11,045 nt of DNA from NCBI GenBank assembly GCA_937884635.1, contig CALGBW010000039.1, forward strand, positions 1 to 11,045, given 5' to 3'. Position 1 is the first letter of the stretch, and each line of letters starts with the position of its first letter. Origin of the DNA: an uncultured Chlamydiaceae bacterium (GTDB lineage Bacteria > Chlamydiota > Chlamydiia > Chlamydiales > Chlamydiaceae). The notes under the pieces were generated by a model. That model saw only the letters and a program-made list of their open reading frames with translations, did not search any database and had not been told where the DNA came from. This document shows positions 1 through 6,926 of this stretch, one piece after another. The translations under genes were made by a program, and so were the position numbers.

Positions 1-275
1 AAGATCCATGTACATCCAGCTTCCCAAACATCCATACCCTCATTTGTATAAAGAACTTCAATATGTTCTGGATTGATATCGAACAAGGAACGAAGCCTAG
101 CAGGAAAGCTAGCTGGATGATCTGGAGCATTCTCTAACATCTCATCTACACGCTTGAGGAAAGAAAATTTCAATTCTCCCGGGCCAGCAATAATACCCTC
201 CCGGTTAAGACGAATTAAATCTTCCTCATCAGAAATAGGAGCAAAAGAAGAATTCTCTGAATCTGACACACACAC
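1..275 (-). CDS. Hypothetical acidic chlamydial protein, 5' part only (runs off the left edge)
   Basis: An uninterrupted minus-strand reading frame of 91 codons runs to the window edge. It has normal protein composition: an acidic N-terminus (SDSENSSFAPISDEEDLIRL), then NREGIIAGPGELKFSFLKRV and a segment ending in a Trp-rich stretch (DVWEAGCTW). There is no ATG near the 5' end. The frame opens immediately after TGA TAG with GTG TGT GTG TCA, so the start is GTG at 275 or, better, GTG at 269-267, which has AGG five bases upstream. I do not recognise the family. By position beside topA it should correspond to CT642 of C. trachomatis, but that is from memory of gene order. There is no visible signal peptide or membrane segment in this part. 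The coding assignment is fairly secure, the exact start is not, and the function is unknown. Confidence 0.7.
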   Translation of the reverse strand, partial: MCVSDSENSSFAPISDEEDLIRLNREGIIAGPGELKFSFLKRVDEMLENAPDHPASFPARLRSLFDINPEHIEVLYTNEGMDVWEAGCTWI

Positions 276-587
276 CTATCACAATTTCTTGTACTGGATA
301 GCGAGATATTCACATCTCATCTATACATTCCATTGATACAACAAACGGATAAATTACGAAATTTTAAAGCTTACCTATACACCTAGTTCTCTGGGTCTCA
401 CAATAGTATATCTATATGTGAAGGGCCCTTTTCAAAGATACTTGTAACGGGATGCACGAGAGTATACATCCGTGATAGCACGCACTATAGGGCGCTAAAA
501 AGATCCCTGCCATAAACAAGCAGCTGACAATTCCCAGTTTGGGCATCTAAATGTGTTACATAAAATGATTTGAAATGAAAAAGAAGA
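276..587. other. Intergenic stretch, mostly without recognisable features
   Basis: Between the left-edge gene and the terminator of the Gly-rich gene I see only one weak candidate ORF (412-546, minus, listed separately) and a short perfect palindrome, AAGGGCCCTT, around 421-430. All three frames upstream of the left-edge gene contain stops close by, so that gene does not simply extend through this region. No tRNA-like or other structured RNA was recognised. Confidence 0.5.
412..546 (-). CDS. Doubtful small ORF with signal-peptide-like sequence (44 aa)
   Basis: ATG at 546 (minus) opens a 44-codon frame beginning MPKLGIVSCLFMAGIFLAP, a short basic N-terminus followed by a hydrophobic core as in a signal peptide or small membrane peptide. 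It continues with a Cys-containing tail (YSACYHGCILSC). It lies downstream of the terminator of the Gly-rich gene and upstream of the left-edge gene, on the same strand. There is no clear Shine-Dalgarno sequence before the ATG. I do not recognise it. It could be a chance ORF or the remnant of a secreted protein, so the call is weak. Confidence 0.22.
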   Translation of the reverse strand: MPKLGIVSCLFMAGIFLAPYSACYHGCILSCIPLQVSLKRALHI

Positions 588-603
588 GACCCGATCCAGG
601 GTC
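588..603 (-). terminator. Probable intrinsic terminator of the Gly-rich gene
   Basis: On the minus strand GACCC-TGGATC-GGGTC forms a 5-bp GC-rich stem with a six-base loop. It is followed at once by a T-rich run (TCTTCTTTTTC). It lies about 55 bases beyond the stop codon of the 658-1053 gene. The stem is short, hence moderate confidence. Confidence 0.5.
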
Positions 604-657
604 AGCTTTGTATATACCATGAGGATCGAGTCTTTGAGCTTTTTGAAAAACCTTAGT

Positions 658-1053
658 TTAGCCGTTATAGGCGTTAGGATTGCCTCGGTTACCGTCTTCC
701 AAGTTTGGCTTATCACCTGGACATCCATCATAAACATTTGGATTTTGTTGCTTACTTGGATCCCACTCAGGAAGATCGTCATAGTTTATTTTAGCATTAG
801 GGTTGCCTGGCAACCACACATCTCCAAATTTCGGCTCAAAACCTCCGCCTCCCGGTTGTTGCGACGCGCTTGCTCCACCACCATTATTGCCAGTAATTCC
901 AGCTTTATCAGCAGCATGTTTAACTTTGTTATCCGTCTCATCATTGCCAGGTTTTTTAGGACTTTCTCCACGCTTGTCAGAACCACCGCAACCATTATTA
1001 CCGCACCAATAAGAAGGACAGCTACTGCCCCCCCCGCCAATTCCTGTCGCCAT
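658..1053 (-). CDS. Gly/Asn/Pro-rich low-complexity protein of unknown function (131 aa)
   Basis: The ATG at 1053 has a good ribosome-binding site (GAGG, about seven bases upstream, within GTCGAGGTATAT). The protein starts MATGIGGGGSSC and carries Gly runs at residues 6-9, 58-60 and 68-71. Three Cys (12, 17, 22) are evenly spaced near the N-terminus and a fourth is at 111. The middle is charged and Lys/Asp-rich (24-52). The C-terminal third has a loose repeat built on NPN: GNPNAKINYDD (83-93), QNPNVYDG (103-110) and GNPNAYNG (124-131), the last ending the protein. There is no signal peptide or membrane helix. Other ORFs overlap it on both strands, but their hydrophobic or Thr/Pro-rich composition is what shifted or antisense reading of GGN codons produces, and they lack ribosome sites. 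I do not recognise the family. The biased composition suggests a disordered, perhaps secreted or surface-associated, lineage-restricted protein. Confidence 0.62.
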   Translation of the reverse strand: MATGIGGGGSSCPSYWCGNNGCGGSDKRGESPKKPGNDETDNKVKHAADKAGITGNNGGGASASQQPGGGGFEPKFGDVWLPGNPNAKINYDDLPEWDPSKQQNPNVYDGCPGDKPNLEDGNRGNPNAYNG

Positions 1054-1121
1054 ATATACCTCGACTTGTTTTTTAGTTTTACTTTCAGAAAAAAGTTGCG
1101 GAGACGTTATCCCTAAGCATC

Positions 1122-1141
1122 ATTTAATAACAATATTAAAT
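1122..1141. promoter_or_regulatory. AT-rich perfect palindrome upstream of the Gly-rich gene
   Basis: ATTTAATA and TATTAAAT form an 8-bp perfect inverted repeat separated by four bases. It is centred about 80 bases upstream of the start codon at 1053. It contains TAATAT-like hexamers on the minus strand and so may overlap the promoter of that gene. It could be an operator or simply a melting-prone promoter element; no regulator can be named. Confidence 0.3.
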
Positions 1142-1637
1142 AAAAACTTGCTCAGAGATATACGTGAACTGGTTTTGGTTTTACAGAGACAGTGAATGAA
1201 ACCGTTTGAATTAATTAAAATTATCCTTCTATATATATCTTAAAGCCTTATTTGGGGTTTTTGTATCTTATGTGTTACGAAACAATATGACACCAAATTA
1301 GCAAAATGGATTTAAAAAAGTTTTAATAGCCTCCTTTTTTGTAAAGAGATTGAAAAATTTCATACGGATAACTCATGAGTGATGGGGATCAAACATGAGA
1401 TAAGAGGCGATGACTTTCTGGATTGGAAGCGCTAAATAACTAAGAGAAAGTAGGTGATGTTCCTCTCTTGTTCTCCAAGGCTATGGGGCTCTTGATATTT
1501 TATCGTCAAAAAAGCATCAATTAGCTAGGATTAACGAAGCGGCTGTATGCGGGAATTCGCCAGCTGTAAAGCAAGTGATCAAGTGCTATTGATCGTTTGT
1601 TGCTCCTTTGGAAGTGACACCTATAAATCCTATATTC
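1142..1637. other. Long intergenic region upstream of topA
   Basis: This stretch of about 500 bases holds no gene I can support. The left half is AT-rich. A perfect palindrome ACTCATGAGT lies near 1371-1380, and CTCATG is repeated inverted as CATGAG some 20 bases later. A stop-free plus-strand frame at 1458-1592 (44 codons, containing the protein-like run HQLARINEAAVCGNSPAVK) has no start codon and may be a gene remnant. The topA promoter must lie here, but no -35/-10 pair stands out enough to annotate. Confidence 0.45.
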
Positions 1638-4229
1638 ATGAAAAAATCTCTAATCATAGTAGAGTCTCCTGCAAAGATTAAGACCCTACAAAAGCTGTTA
1701 GGCAAAGGTTTTGCTTTTGTATCTTCTTTGGGTCATGTAGTTGACTTGCCCGCAAAAGAATTCGGTATTGATATAGAGCATGACTTCACACCAAATTACC
1801 AAATCCTTCCGGATAAACAAGACGTTGTAAAGCAGATTTGCAAGCTTGCTAAATCCTATGATGTCGTGTATTTATCCCCCGACCCTGACCGAGAGGGAGA
1901 AGCTATAGCTTGGCATATTGCCAACCAACTTCCCAAAGGAACTATCACAAAAAGAATTTCTTTCAATGCCATCACGAAAGGTGCTGTTACAGAGGCTCTG
2001 CAACATCCGAGAGAAATCGACATGGCGTTGGTTAATGCACAGCAAGCGCGTCGCTTTTTGGATCGTATTGTAGGTTATAAGATCTCCCCTATTCTCAGTC
2101 GTAAACTGCAACAGCGTTCTGGGATCTCGGCTGGCCGCGTGCAATCCGTTGCTCTCAAGTTAGTTGTGGATAGAGAGAAAGCCATTGAAGCTTTCGTCCC
2201 TACAGAATATTGGAACTTACGCGTCCTTTTGCAAGATCCTAAAAGCAAAAAAAGTTTTTGGGCTCATGTCTACGCTATTGATGGGAAGAAGTGGGAGAAA
2301 GAACTCCCCAAAAATAAGACAGAGCAAGACGTTACCCTTATTAATAATGAGTCTGCGGCTAAGCAGTACTCCGCTCTCTTGGAAAAAGCTTCTTACCAAG
2401 TCGTTCGTGTAGAAGCGAAAGAGAAAAAACGTAATCCAGCGCCACCGTTCATTACATCAACGTTGCAACAAGAGGCAAGCCGACATCTTCACTTCTCCTC
2501 TTCTCGTACGATGTCAGTAGCTCAAACCTTATATGAAGGAGTGGAATTAGACAAAGGAGATGCAACGGGATTGATTACATATATGCGTACCGATTCCGTC
2601 CGTACAGACCCCGAAGCATTGGAGCAAGTACGCTCGTACATCAATAAAACATTCGGCAAAGAGTACCTACCTGCTAAGCCAAATGTGTACGCAACAAAAA
2701 AAATGACGCAGGATGCTCACGAAGCAATTCGACCTACAGATCTTTCTCTATCACCTGATAAACTGCGTAATCGGCTTACAGCAGATCAATTTAAGCTATA
2801 TACGTTGATTTGGGAACGGTTTGTTGCCTCTCAGATGGCTCCAGCTATATATGATACTCTTTCCTTACACATTTCCACAGATGTGCATATTGACTTACGC
2901 GCTTCAGGATCTGTTCTGAAATTCAAAGGCTTCCTAGCTGTTTATGAAGAAAAATTTGATGATGAGAGCGATCAAGAGGAGCACCTCTTGCTTCCACAGT
3001 TACATGCTCAAGACATCCTTCTAAAAGAACAAGTCTCTGCAGAGCAAGCTTTCACGAAACCTTTACCTAGGTTTACAGAGGCCTCTCTAGTAAAAGAACT
3101 GGAGAAATCTGGGATTGGTCGCCCTTCCACCTACGCAACGATTATGAATAAAATTCAAAGTCGGGAGTACACCATCAAAGAAAATCAGCGCTTACGCCCA
3201 ACAGAGTTAGGTAAGATCATCTCTCAGTTTTTAGAGACGAACTTCCCTCGTATCATGGACATTGGCTTCACAGCGTTGATGGAAGACGAGCTTGAGTTAA
3301 TCGCTGATGATAAAAAGCCTTGGAAGCTACTACTCAAAGAATTTTGCGATCAATTTCTTCCACAGGTGTTAACAGCAGAAAAAGAAGCAGAAATTCCTAG
3401 AATTGTTACAGACATGCCCTGCCCAGCGTGTCATCAAGGTAAGCTTGTCAAAATCTGGGCAAAAAATCACTACTTCTTCGGCTGCTCTGAATACCCAACA
3501 TGTGACTACAAGACCTCTGAAGAAGAGCTGTCTTTTAACAAGGCCGATTACGCTGAGAATACGCCCTGGGACAGCCCCTGCCCCATCTGCAATGGCCCTA
3601 TGAAAGTACGACATGGTAGATTTGGGAGCTTCCTCGGTTGTGTTAACTACCCCACATGCCGCGGAACAATCACTCTACATAAAAAGGGTGAAGAGCCAGA
3701 AGATGAAGAACCGGTTAACTGCCCAGCGGTAGGGTGCACAGGTAAGATTTTGCGTAAACGTTCTCGCTATAACAAGATTTTCTACTCTTGCTCAGAGTAT
3801 CCAGACTGTAATGTGATTGGGAACTCCGTAGAAGCCGTGCTCAGCAAGTACGCAGGTCAGCCGAAAACACCTTACGAAAAGAAAACAACGAAGAAATCCA
3901 GTTCTAAAAAAGCTCCAGCTTCTAAAGCTAAAAAGGCTGTCGCGAAAAAATCTGAGAAGAAATCCGCAACACCGAGAAAGCAACCGCTCTTTCAGCCAAC
4001 CCCCGAACTAGCGCGGATCATTGGCTCAGAAGCAGTTTCCAGACCAGATGCAACCAAAAAACTATGGATCTATATCAAAGAAAATCAATTACAAGATCCT
4101 GCGAATAAAACCATGTTGGTTCCCGATACGAAGCTAGCAGCTATCCTTGGAAAAGAGCCTATACACATGCTACAACTAGCAAAAATGCTTAGCCCTCATC
4201 TACTTCGGGATTCTCAAACGAAAGAATAG
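1638..4229 (+). CDS. topA: DNA topoisomerase I with C-terminal SWIB domain fusion
   Basis: Type IA topoisomerase: relaxes negative supercoils through a transient 5'-phosphotyrosine break. I start it at ATG 1638 (863 aa), which gives the family-typical MKKSLIIVESPAKIK. A TTG 30 bases upstream is in frame but would add residues unusual for the family, and neither start has a clear ribosome site. The TOPRIM domain is at 1-130, with Glu9 and the metal-binding DPDREGE at 82-88. The catalytic Tyr is 315 in TYMRTDS, and SGIGRPSTYA is at 491-500. Three C4 zinc fingers follow: Cys 595/598/616/622, 648/651/668/674 and 695/700/718/724, the last with a longer first spacing. A Lys/Ser/Ala-rich linker (about 747-782) leads to a SWIB/MDM2-like domain (about 784-856). 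SWIB domains are chromatin-associated in eukaryotes, and their fusion to TopA is known from chlamydiae. The 3' end overlaps the convergent dus gene by 41 bases. Confidence 0.97.
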   Translation: MKKSLIIVESPAKIKTLQKLLGKGFAFVSSLGHVVDLPAKEFGIDIEHDFTPNYQILPDKQDVVKQICKLAKSYDVVYLSPDPDREGEAIAWHIANQLPKGTITKRISFNAITKGAVTEALQHPREIDMALVNAQQARRFLDRIVGYKISPILSRKLQQRSGISAGRVQSVALKLVVDREKAIEAFVPTEYWNLRVLLQDPKSKKSFWAHVYAIDGKKWEKELPKNKTEQDVTLINNESAAKQYSALLEKASYQVVRVEAKEKKRNPAPPFITSTLQQEASRHLHFSSSRTMSVAQTLYEGVELDKGDATGLITYMRTDSVRTDPEALEQVRSYINKTFGKEYLPAKPNVYATKKMTQDAHEAIRPTDLSLSPDKLRNRLTADQFKLYTLIWERFVASQMAPAIYDTLSLHISTDVHIDLRASGSVLKFKGFLAVYEEKFDDESDQEEHLLLPQLHAQDILLKEQVSAEQAFTKPLPRFTEASLVKELEKSGIGRPSTYATIMNKIQSREYTIKENQRLRPTELGKIISQFLETNFPRIMDIGFTALMEDELELIADDKKPWKLLLKEFCDQFLPQVLTAEKEAEIPRIVTDMPCPACHQGKLVKIWAKNHYFFGCSEYPTCDYKTSEEELSFNKADYAENTPWDSPCPICNGPMKVRHGRFGSFLGCVNYPTCRGTITLHKKGEEPEDEEPVNCPAVGCTGKILRKRSRYNKIFYSCSEYPDCNVIGNSVEAVLSKYAGQPKTPYEKKTTKKSSSKKAPASKAKKAVAKKSEKKSATPRKQPLFQPTPELARIIGSEAVSRPDATKKLWIYIKENQLQDPANKTMLVPDTKLAAILGKEPIHMLQLAKMLSPHLLRDSQTKE

Positions 4230-5175
4230 CGTCATAAACTTCTTTAGAAGAAGAAGCTTTGGCTAAATCAGCGCGAAGTTGACGGACCTTAGCAGAAAGG
4301 ATGAGGTAATGCCCACAGAGCTTCCTTGTATCCACAAGGAATTTCTCTTCACTTTGATAGTACTCCTCTATCCACTGTAAATGCTGCAGGAAAGCCTGCT
4401 TACGGGTAGCAAAGGAAACTGGTTGGTATGTACCCGTTCTTAAGTAGTCCTCGATTTGTTTCGCTATCCAAGGCGCTCCCATTGTCCCTCTTGCAATTAA
4501 AAGCCCATCACACGATGTGGCTTCTAACATCTCCTTTGCTGCTTCTGGAGAAAAAATATCGCCATTTCCAAACACAGGAAAGTCTTTCCCAGCTGCTTGT
4601 TTAGCTCGTTTGATGTATTCCTTATTGCTAGGGCCTTGATATCCCTGCGCACGCGTACGACCATGTACGAAAACAGCACTAGCCCCCGCCTCTTTGATAA
4701 TGCGAACAACTTCTTCCACATTAATATGCTCAAAATCCCACCCGGAGCGAATTTTCACAGTCACGGGGATAGAGACCGCCTCAACAATTTGCTCTACAAT
4801 CTTTCCAATTAAATCAGGTGATTTTAATAAACCAGATCCACTGCCGTCTTTTGTAATTCTATCGGTAGGGCAACCACAGTTTAAATCGATAAGGTCAAAG
4901 CCTAGCCCCTCTAAAACTCTCGCAGACTCCCCCATCAACTCAGGACGGCTTCCACATAGCTGTCCACCAATAGGGCGCATCTCTTCTGAAAAATCCAATA
5001 ACTTCAACGTGCGTTTCGGGCAATAATGCAATCCCTCTACCTTAACCATCTCACAAAACATGAGTGCAGGGTGGTACAAAGCAGACATACGCCGATAAGG
5101 ATAATCCGAAAACCCAGCCAAAGGAGCGTAAACAATCGGCGACTTAAGACAAATAGATTTTATACGTACAGACAT
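4189..5175 (-). CDS. dus: tRNA-dihydrouridine synthase (Dus family)
   Basis: FMN-dependent enzyme that reduces uridine to dihydrouridine in tRNA, using NADPH; cytoplasmic. The 328 residues have the full family layout: an (βα)8 barrel opening with APLAGFSDYPYRRM (17-30), CEMVKVEGL (41-49), QLCGS at 72-76, and DLNCGCPTDRITKDGSGSGL (about 97-116) with the expected catalytic Cys at 102. Next are VKIRSGWD, the HGRTRAQGY substrate/FMN motif, and GNGDI and IARG near the FMN phosphate. The C-terminal helical region is shorter than the barrel, as usual. The motifs fit the DusB/NifR3-type group, but subfamily choice by eye is uncertain. It follows yggT by 15 bases on the same strand, so they are probably cotranscribed. 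It has no strong ribosome site before ATG 5175. Its 3' end lies inside topA. Confidence 0.93.
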   Translation of the reverse strand: MSVRIKSICLKSPIVYAPLAGFSDYPYRRMSALYHPALMFCEMVKVEGLHYCPKRTLKLLDFSEEMRPIGGQLCGSRPELMGESARVLEGLGFDLIDLNCGCPTDRITKDGSGSGLLKSPDLIGKIVEQIVEAVSIPVTVKIRSGWDFEHINVEEVVRIIKEAGASAVFVHGRTRAQGYQGPSNKEYIKRAKQAAGKDFPVFGNGDIFSPEAAKEMLEATSCDGLLIARGTMGAPWIAKQIEDYLRTGTYQPVSFATRKQAFLQHLQWIEEYYQSEEKFLVDTRKLCGHYLILSAKVRQLRADLAKASSSKEVYDAILSFENPEVDEG

Positions 5176-5190
5176 ACCAAGAGTATTTTA

Positions 5191-5451
5191 TTAAGTAGTC
5201 AATAAGTATATGACTCTCAGCAGAACAAAAGAACACGCCTCTAAACACAATAAGGCAATAATAGGACTAAAATCGATAATGCCTAAACGAGGAACAAACC
5301 GCCTGAAAAAACTCAGATAAGGTTCTACACAGCCACATACACGCCGGTACCACCCTGTTTGATGACATTCGGGCACCCACGAAGCAAGAATATACACTAA
5401 AATTAAAAAACTATAAATATTGATAGCGGTTCTTAAAAAATAAGATAACAT
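5191..5451 (-). CDS. yggT: YggT family small membrane protein
   Basis: An 86-residue protein with two hydrophobic segments (about 4-25 and 63-84). Between them is the family signature CVEPYLSFFRRFVPRLGIIDFSPI: the P-x-L-xx-FRR-x-x-P-x-x-x-x-IDFSP pattern of YggT/YlmG proteins. Bacterial YggT proteins have been linked to osmotic tolerance and to cell-division gene clusters, and plastid relatives to nucleoid and complex assembly; the biochemical role is not established. ATG 5451 has AGG (AGTAGGTTGTA) upstream. It is the first gene of a minus-strand pair with dus. An AT-rich region upstream, with TATTAT/TATAAA on the minus strand, is a plausible promoter diverging from the one for the operon at 5547. 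By gene order it matches CT645. Confidence 0.9.
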   Translation of the reverse strand: MLSYFLRTAINIYSFLILVYILASWVPECHQTGWYRRVCGCVEPYLSFFRRFVPRLGIIDFSPIIALLCLEACSFVLLRVIYLLTT

Positions 5452-5489
5452 TACAACCTACTGTTTATAATAAAAAATATCCTTTATTC

Positions 5490-5518
5490 TTGAAAAACTC
5501 GCTTTTATTTATTAAAAT
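5490..5518 (+). promoter_or_regulatory. Predicted sigma-66-type promoter for the 5547-8766 operon
   Basis: TTGAAA at 5490-5495 and TAAAAT at 5513-5518 are separated by exactly 17 bases, each close to the major-sigma consensus (TTGACA/TATAAT). Transcription would start near 5525, giving a leader of about 20 bases before ATG 5547. That leader shows no clear Shine-Dalgarno sequence. The spacer is AT-rich, as is common in chlamydial promoters. Confidence 0.6.
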
Positions 5519-5546
5519 GTGCGCTTTCTTTTAACAACCCAGTACT

Positions 5547-6926
5547 ATGAGCCGGTTACCCATTTATCATATCGGAATCGCTCCTGATGCAAACCGATCT
5601 ATTAAAATAGCAATTTTGCAGAAAACATGCAAAGGCTGGGTCATTGCGCGCTGCGAGCGTCTCATTCCTGGAGACTCTTTTTCATTTAAAAAATTTTTCT
5701 TTACATCCAAAACAACGTTTTCTTTAAAAAGCTCTGCTGTTTTTATGAAAAATGTTTTTTCCTCTTTAAAGAAGAAAAAACACATTTCCCAAGCGACGCA
5801 AATAGAACTTGAGGCAACATCCGCTTTACCCTGGGAGTCTTTGCTAGTTCTCTCTCAACAAGGAGAACGAAATGCCTCTAATGAAACCCCTGTTGCGCTG
5901 TGGATGACACAAAAAGATCATGTCGAAGAGGAGCTATCCTATCTTCTTCCTGCCCGTGTTTTCCCCGATGATATCTCCTGTCAACCTTTAGATATTTTCT
6001 TTTTAGCACAACGTTCTTTACTAAAGAATGTAGATTCCTATTTCCTTATTTACCAAGGAAACATAGATACCACTTGTCTATTTGTGCAGAAAGGATCTGT
6101 CTTGGTAGCACGTTCCCTTGCAAACACCCTGTCCACACAAGAACTAGGTGAAGCCATTGCAGCAACACTTGCCTATATCAAAGCAACTTATTCCATTTCT
6201 CTAGCTCATCTACACACCTCTTTTCTTTCGGACAGGCAGAAAACAGCGCTTAGTTATCAGTTAGGGCTTCCTGTTATCAACGTGGATATTCTTCCCTTTA
6301 CTGTGGATGAAGAGTATCGCGATGCCCTTGCAGCTGCTTATCGAGGTGCCCATCGACAACCAGCCTTCCCTTATCATCCGGCTTTTAGTTCTTCAGCTGC
6401 CCATCGTCATTGGCTTGGCCGCTCTTGCTGCGTCCTTGGGAAAATGGCCATTGCTACAACACTATGTATTGCCGCTGTAACGGGATGGTTAGAATGCTCC
6501 CTCGCTAAACATGTGCGTAGTACTTACGCCATGGTATACCCTGAGCAAGAGGCATTATCGCGAAATTGGGAAGCAGCTAAAAAAACTGTAGCAGAGCAAA
6601 CAAATGCGCTAGCCTCTGCTAAACCTATTCCTCTCTTACCACCTATTCCCTCCCATCAGGAGGTTATCGCTTTATTAGAAACATTAGCTGATTCCTCCGT
6701 AACGTTTTCTCACTTTTCTTATACGTTAAAAGATTATCCAACTCCCCTTGAACCTACTCGTGCTCACCGCGCTCTAGTATTTGTTAAAGGAAATGGAAGT
6801 GCGCGACATGTAGATGCTTTCCTACGGAAAATCACCCATAACCCACAGCTACAAAATGTGAAAAAAACTCAACCTACACCAGAAAGCTTTGAATTGCGTT
6901 TTATTCTTTCTGAGGAGGTTGTATGA
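5547..6926 (+). CDS. GspL/PilM-N-like bitopic inner-membrane protein (CT646 homologue)
   Basis: 459 residues, usually annotated as hypothetical in chlamydiae. The N-terminal part (about 1-270) is cytoplasmic, without signal peptide, and looks like a divergent actin-like domain: an opening β-strand segment (YHIGIAPDANRSIKIAIL), a strand-rich core (SYFLIYQGNIDTTCLFVQKG), a helix LGEAIAATLAYIKATY at 200-215, and LGLPVINVDILPF followed by DALAAAYRG (259-267). The last part recalls the end of PilM/GspL actin-like domains, where the 'ALGLALRG' segment occurs. One hydrophobic helix (about 298-316) is followed by a helical stretch, a Pro-rich hinge (about 358-368), and a C-terminal αβ domain (about 370-459) ending HVDAFLRKITHNPQLQNV plus a β-strand, like the ferredoxin-like fold of PilN/GspL. 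The downstream gene starts within its last codons (ATGA), implying translational coupling. The assignment is by architecture, not by a search. Confidence 0.85.
   Translation: MSRLPIYHIGIAPDANRSIKIAILQKTCKGWVIARCERLIPGDSFSFKKFFFTSKTTFSLKSSAVFMKNVFSSLKKKKHISQATQIELEATSALPWESLLVLSQQGERNASNETPVALWMTQKDHVEEELSYLLPARVFPDDISCQPLDIFFLAQRSLLKNVDSYFLIYQGNIDTTCLFVQKGSVLVARSLANTLSTQELGEAIAATLAYIKATYSISLAHLHTSFLSDRQKTALSYQLGLPVINVDILPFTVDEEYRDALAAAYRGAHRQPAFPYHPAFSSSAAHRHWLGRSCCVLGKMAIATTLCIAAVTGWLECSLAKHVRSTYAMVYPEQEALSRNWEAAKKTVAEQTNALASAKPIPLLPPIPSHQEVIALLETLADSSVTFSHFSYTLKDYPTPLEPTRAHRALVFVKGNGSARHVDAFLRKITHNPQLQNVKKTQPTPESFELRFILSEEVV

Noticed and set aside
154..336. 60-codon plus-strand ORF at the left edge
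   Set aside because: It lies antisense to the better-supported minus-strand gene, which is open for 91 codons to the window edge and has normal protein composition.
495..782. 95-codon minus-strand ORF overlapping the Gly-rich gene and its terminator
   Set aside because: It runs through the predicted terminator, has no ribosome site, and overlaps the 3' part of the Gly-rich gene in another frame.
786..1040. 84-codon minus-strand ORF with a hydrophobic start, looking like a membrane protein
   Set aside because: It is a shifted reading of the Gly-rich gene, in which GGN runs become Val/Ala. The frame at 658-1053 has the ribosome site and the repeat structure.
619..1116. 165-codon plus-strand ORF antisense to the Gly-rich gene
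   Set aside because: Its Thr/Ala/Pro/Ile-rich composition is what antisense reading of Gly- and Asn-rich codons gives, and there is no ribosome site before its ATG.
1608..1637. Upstream TTG start for topA
   Set aside because: The extra ten residues do not match the conserved TopA N-terminus; ATG 1638 gives the family-typical MKKSLIIVESPAK.
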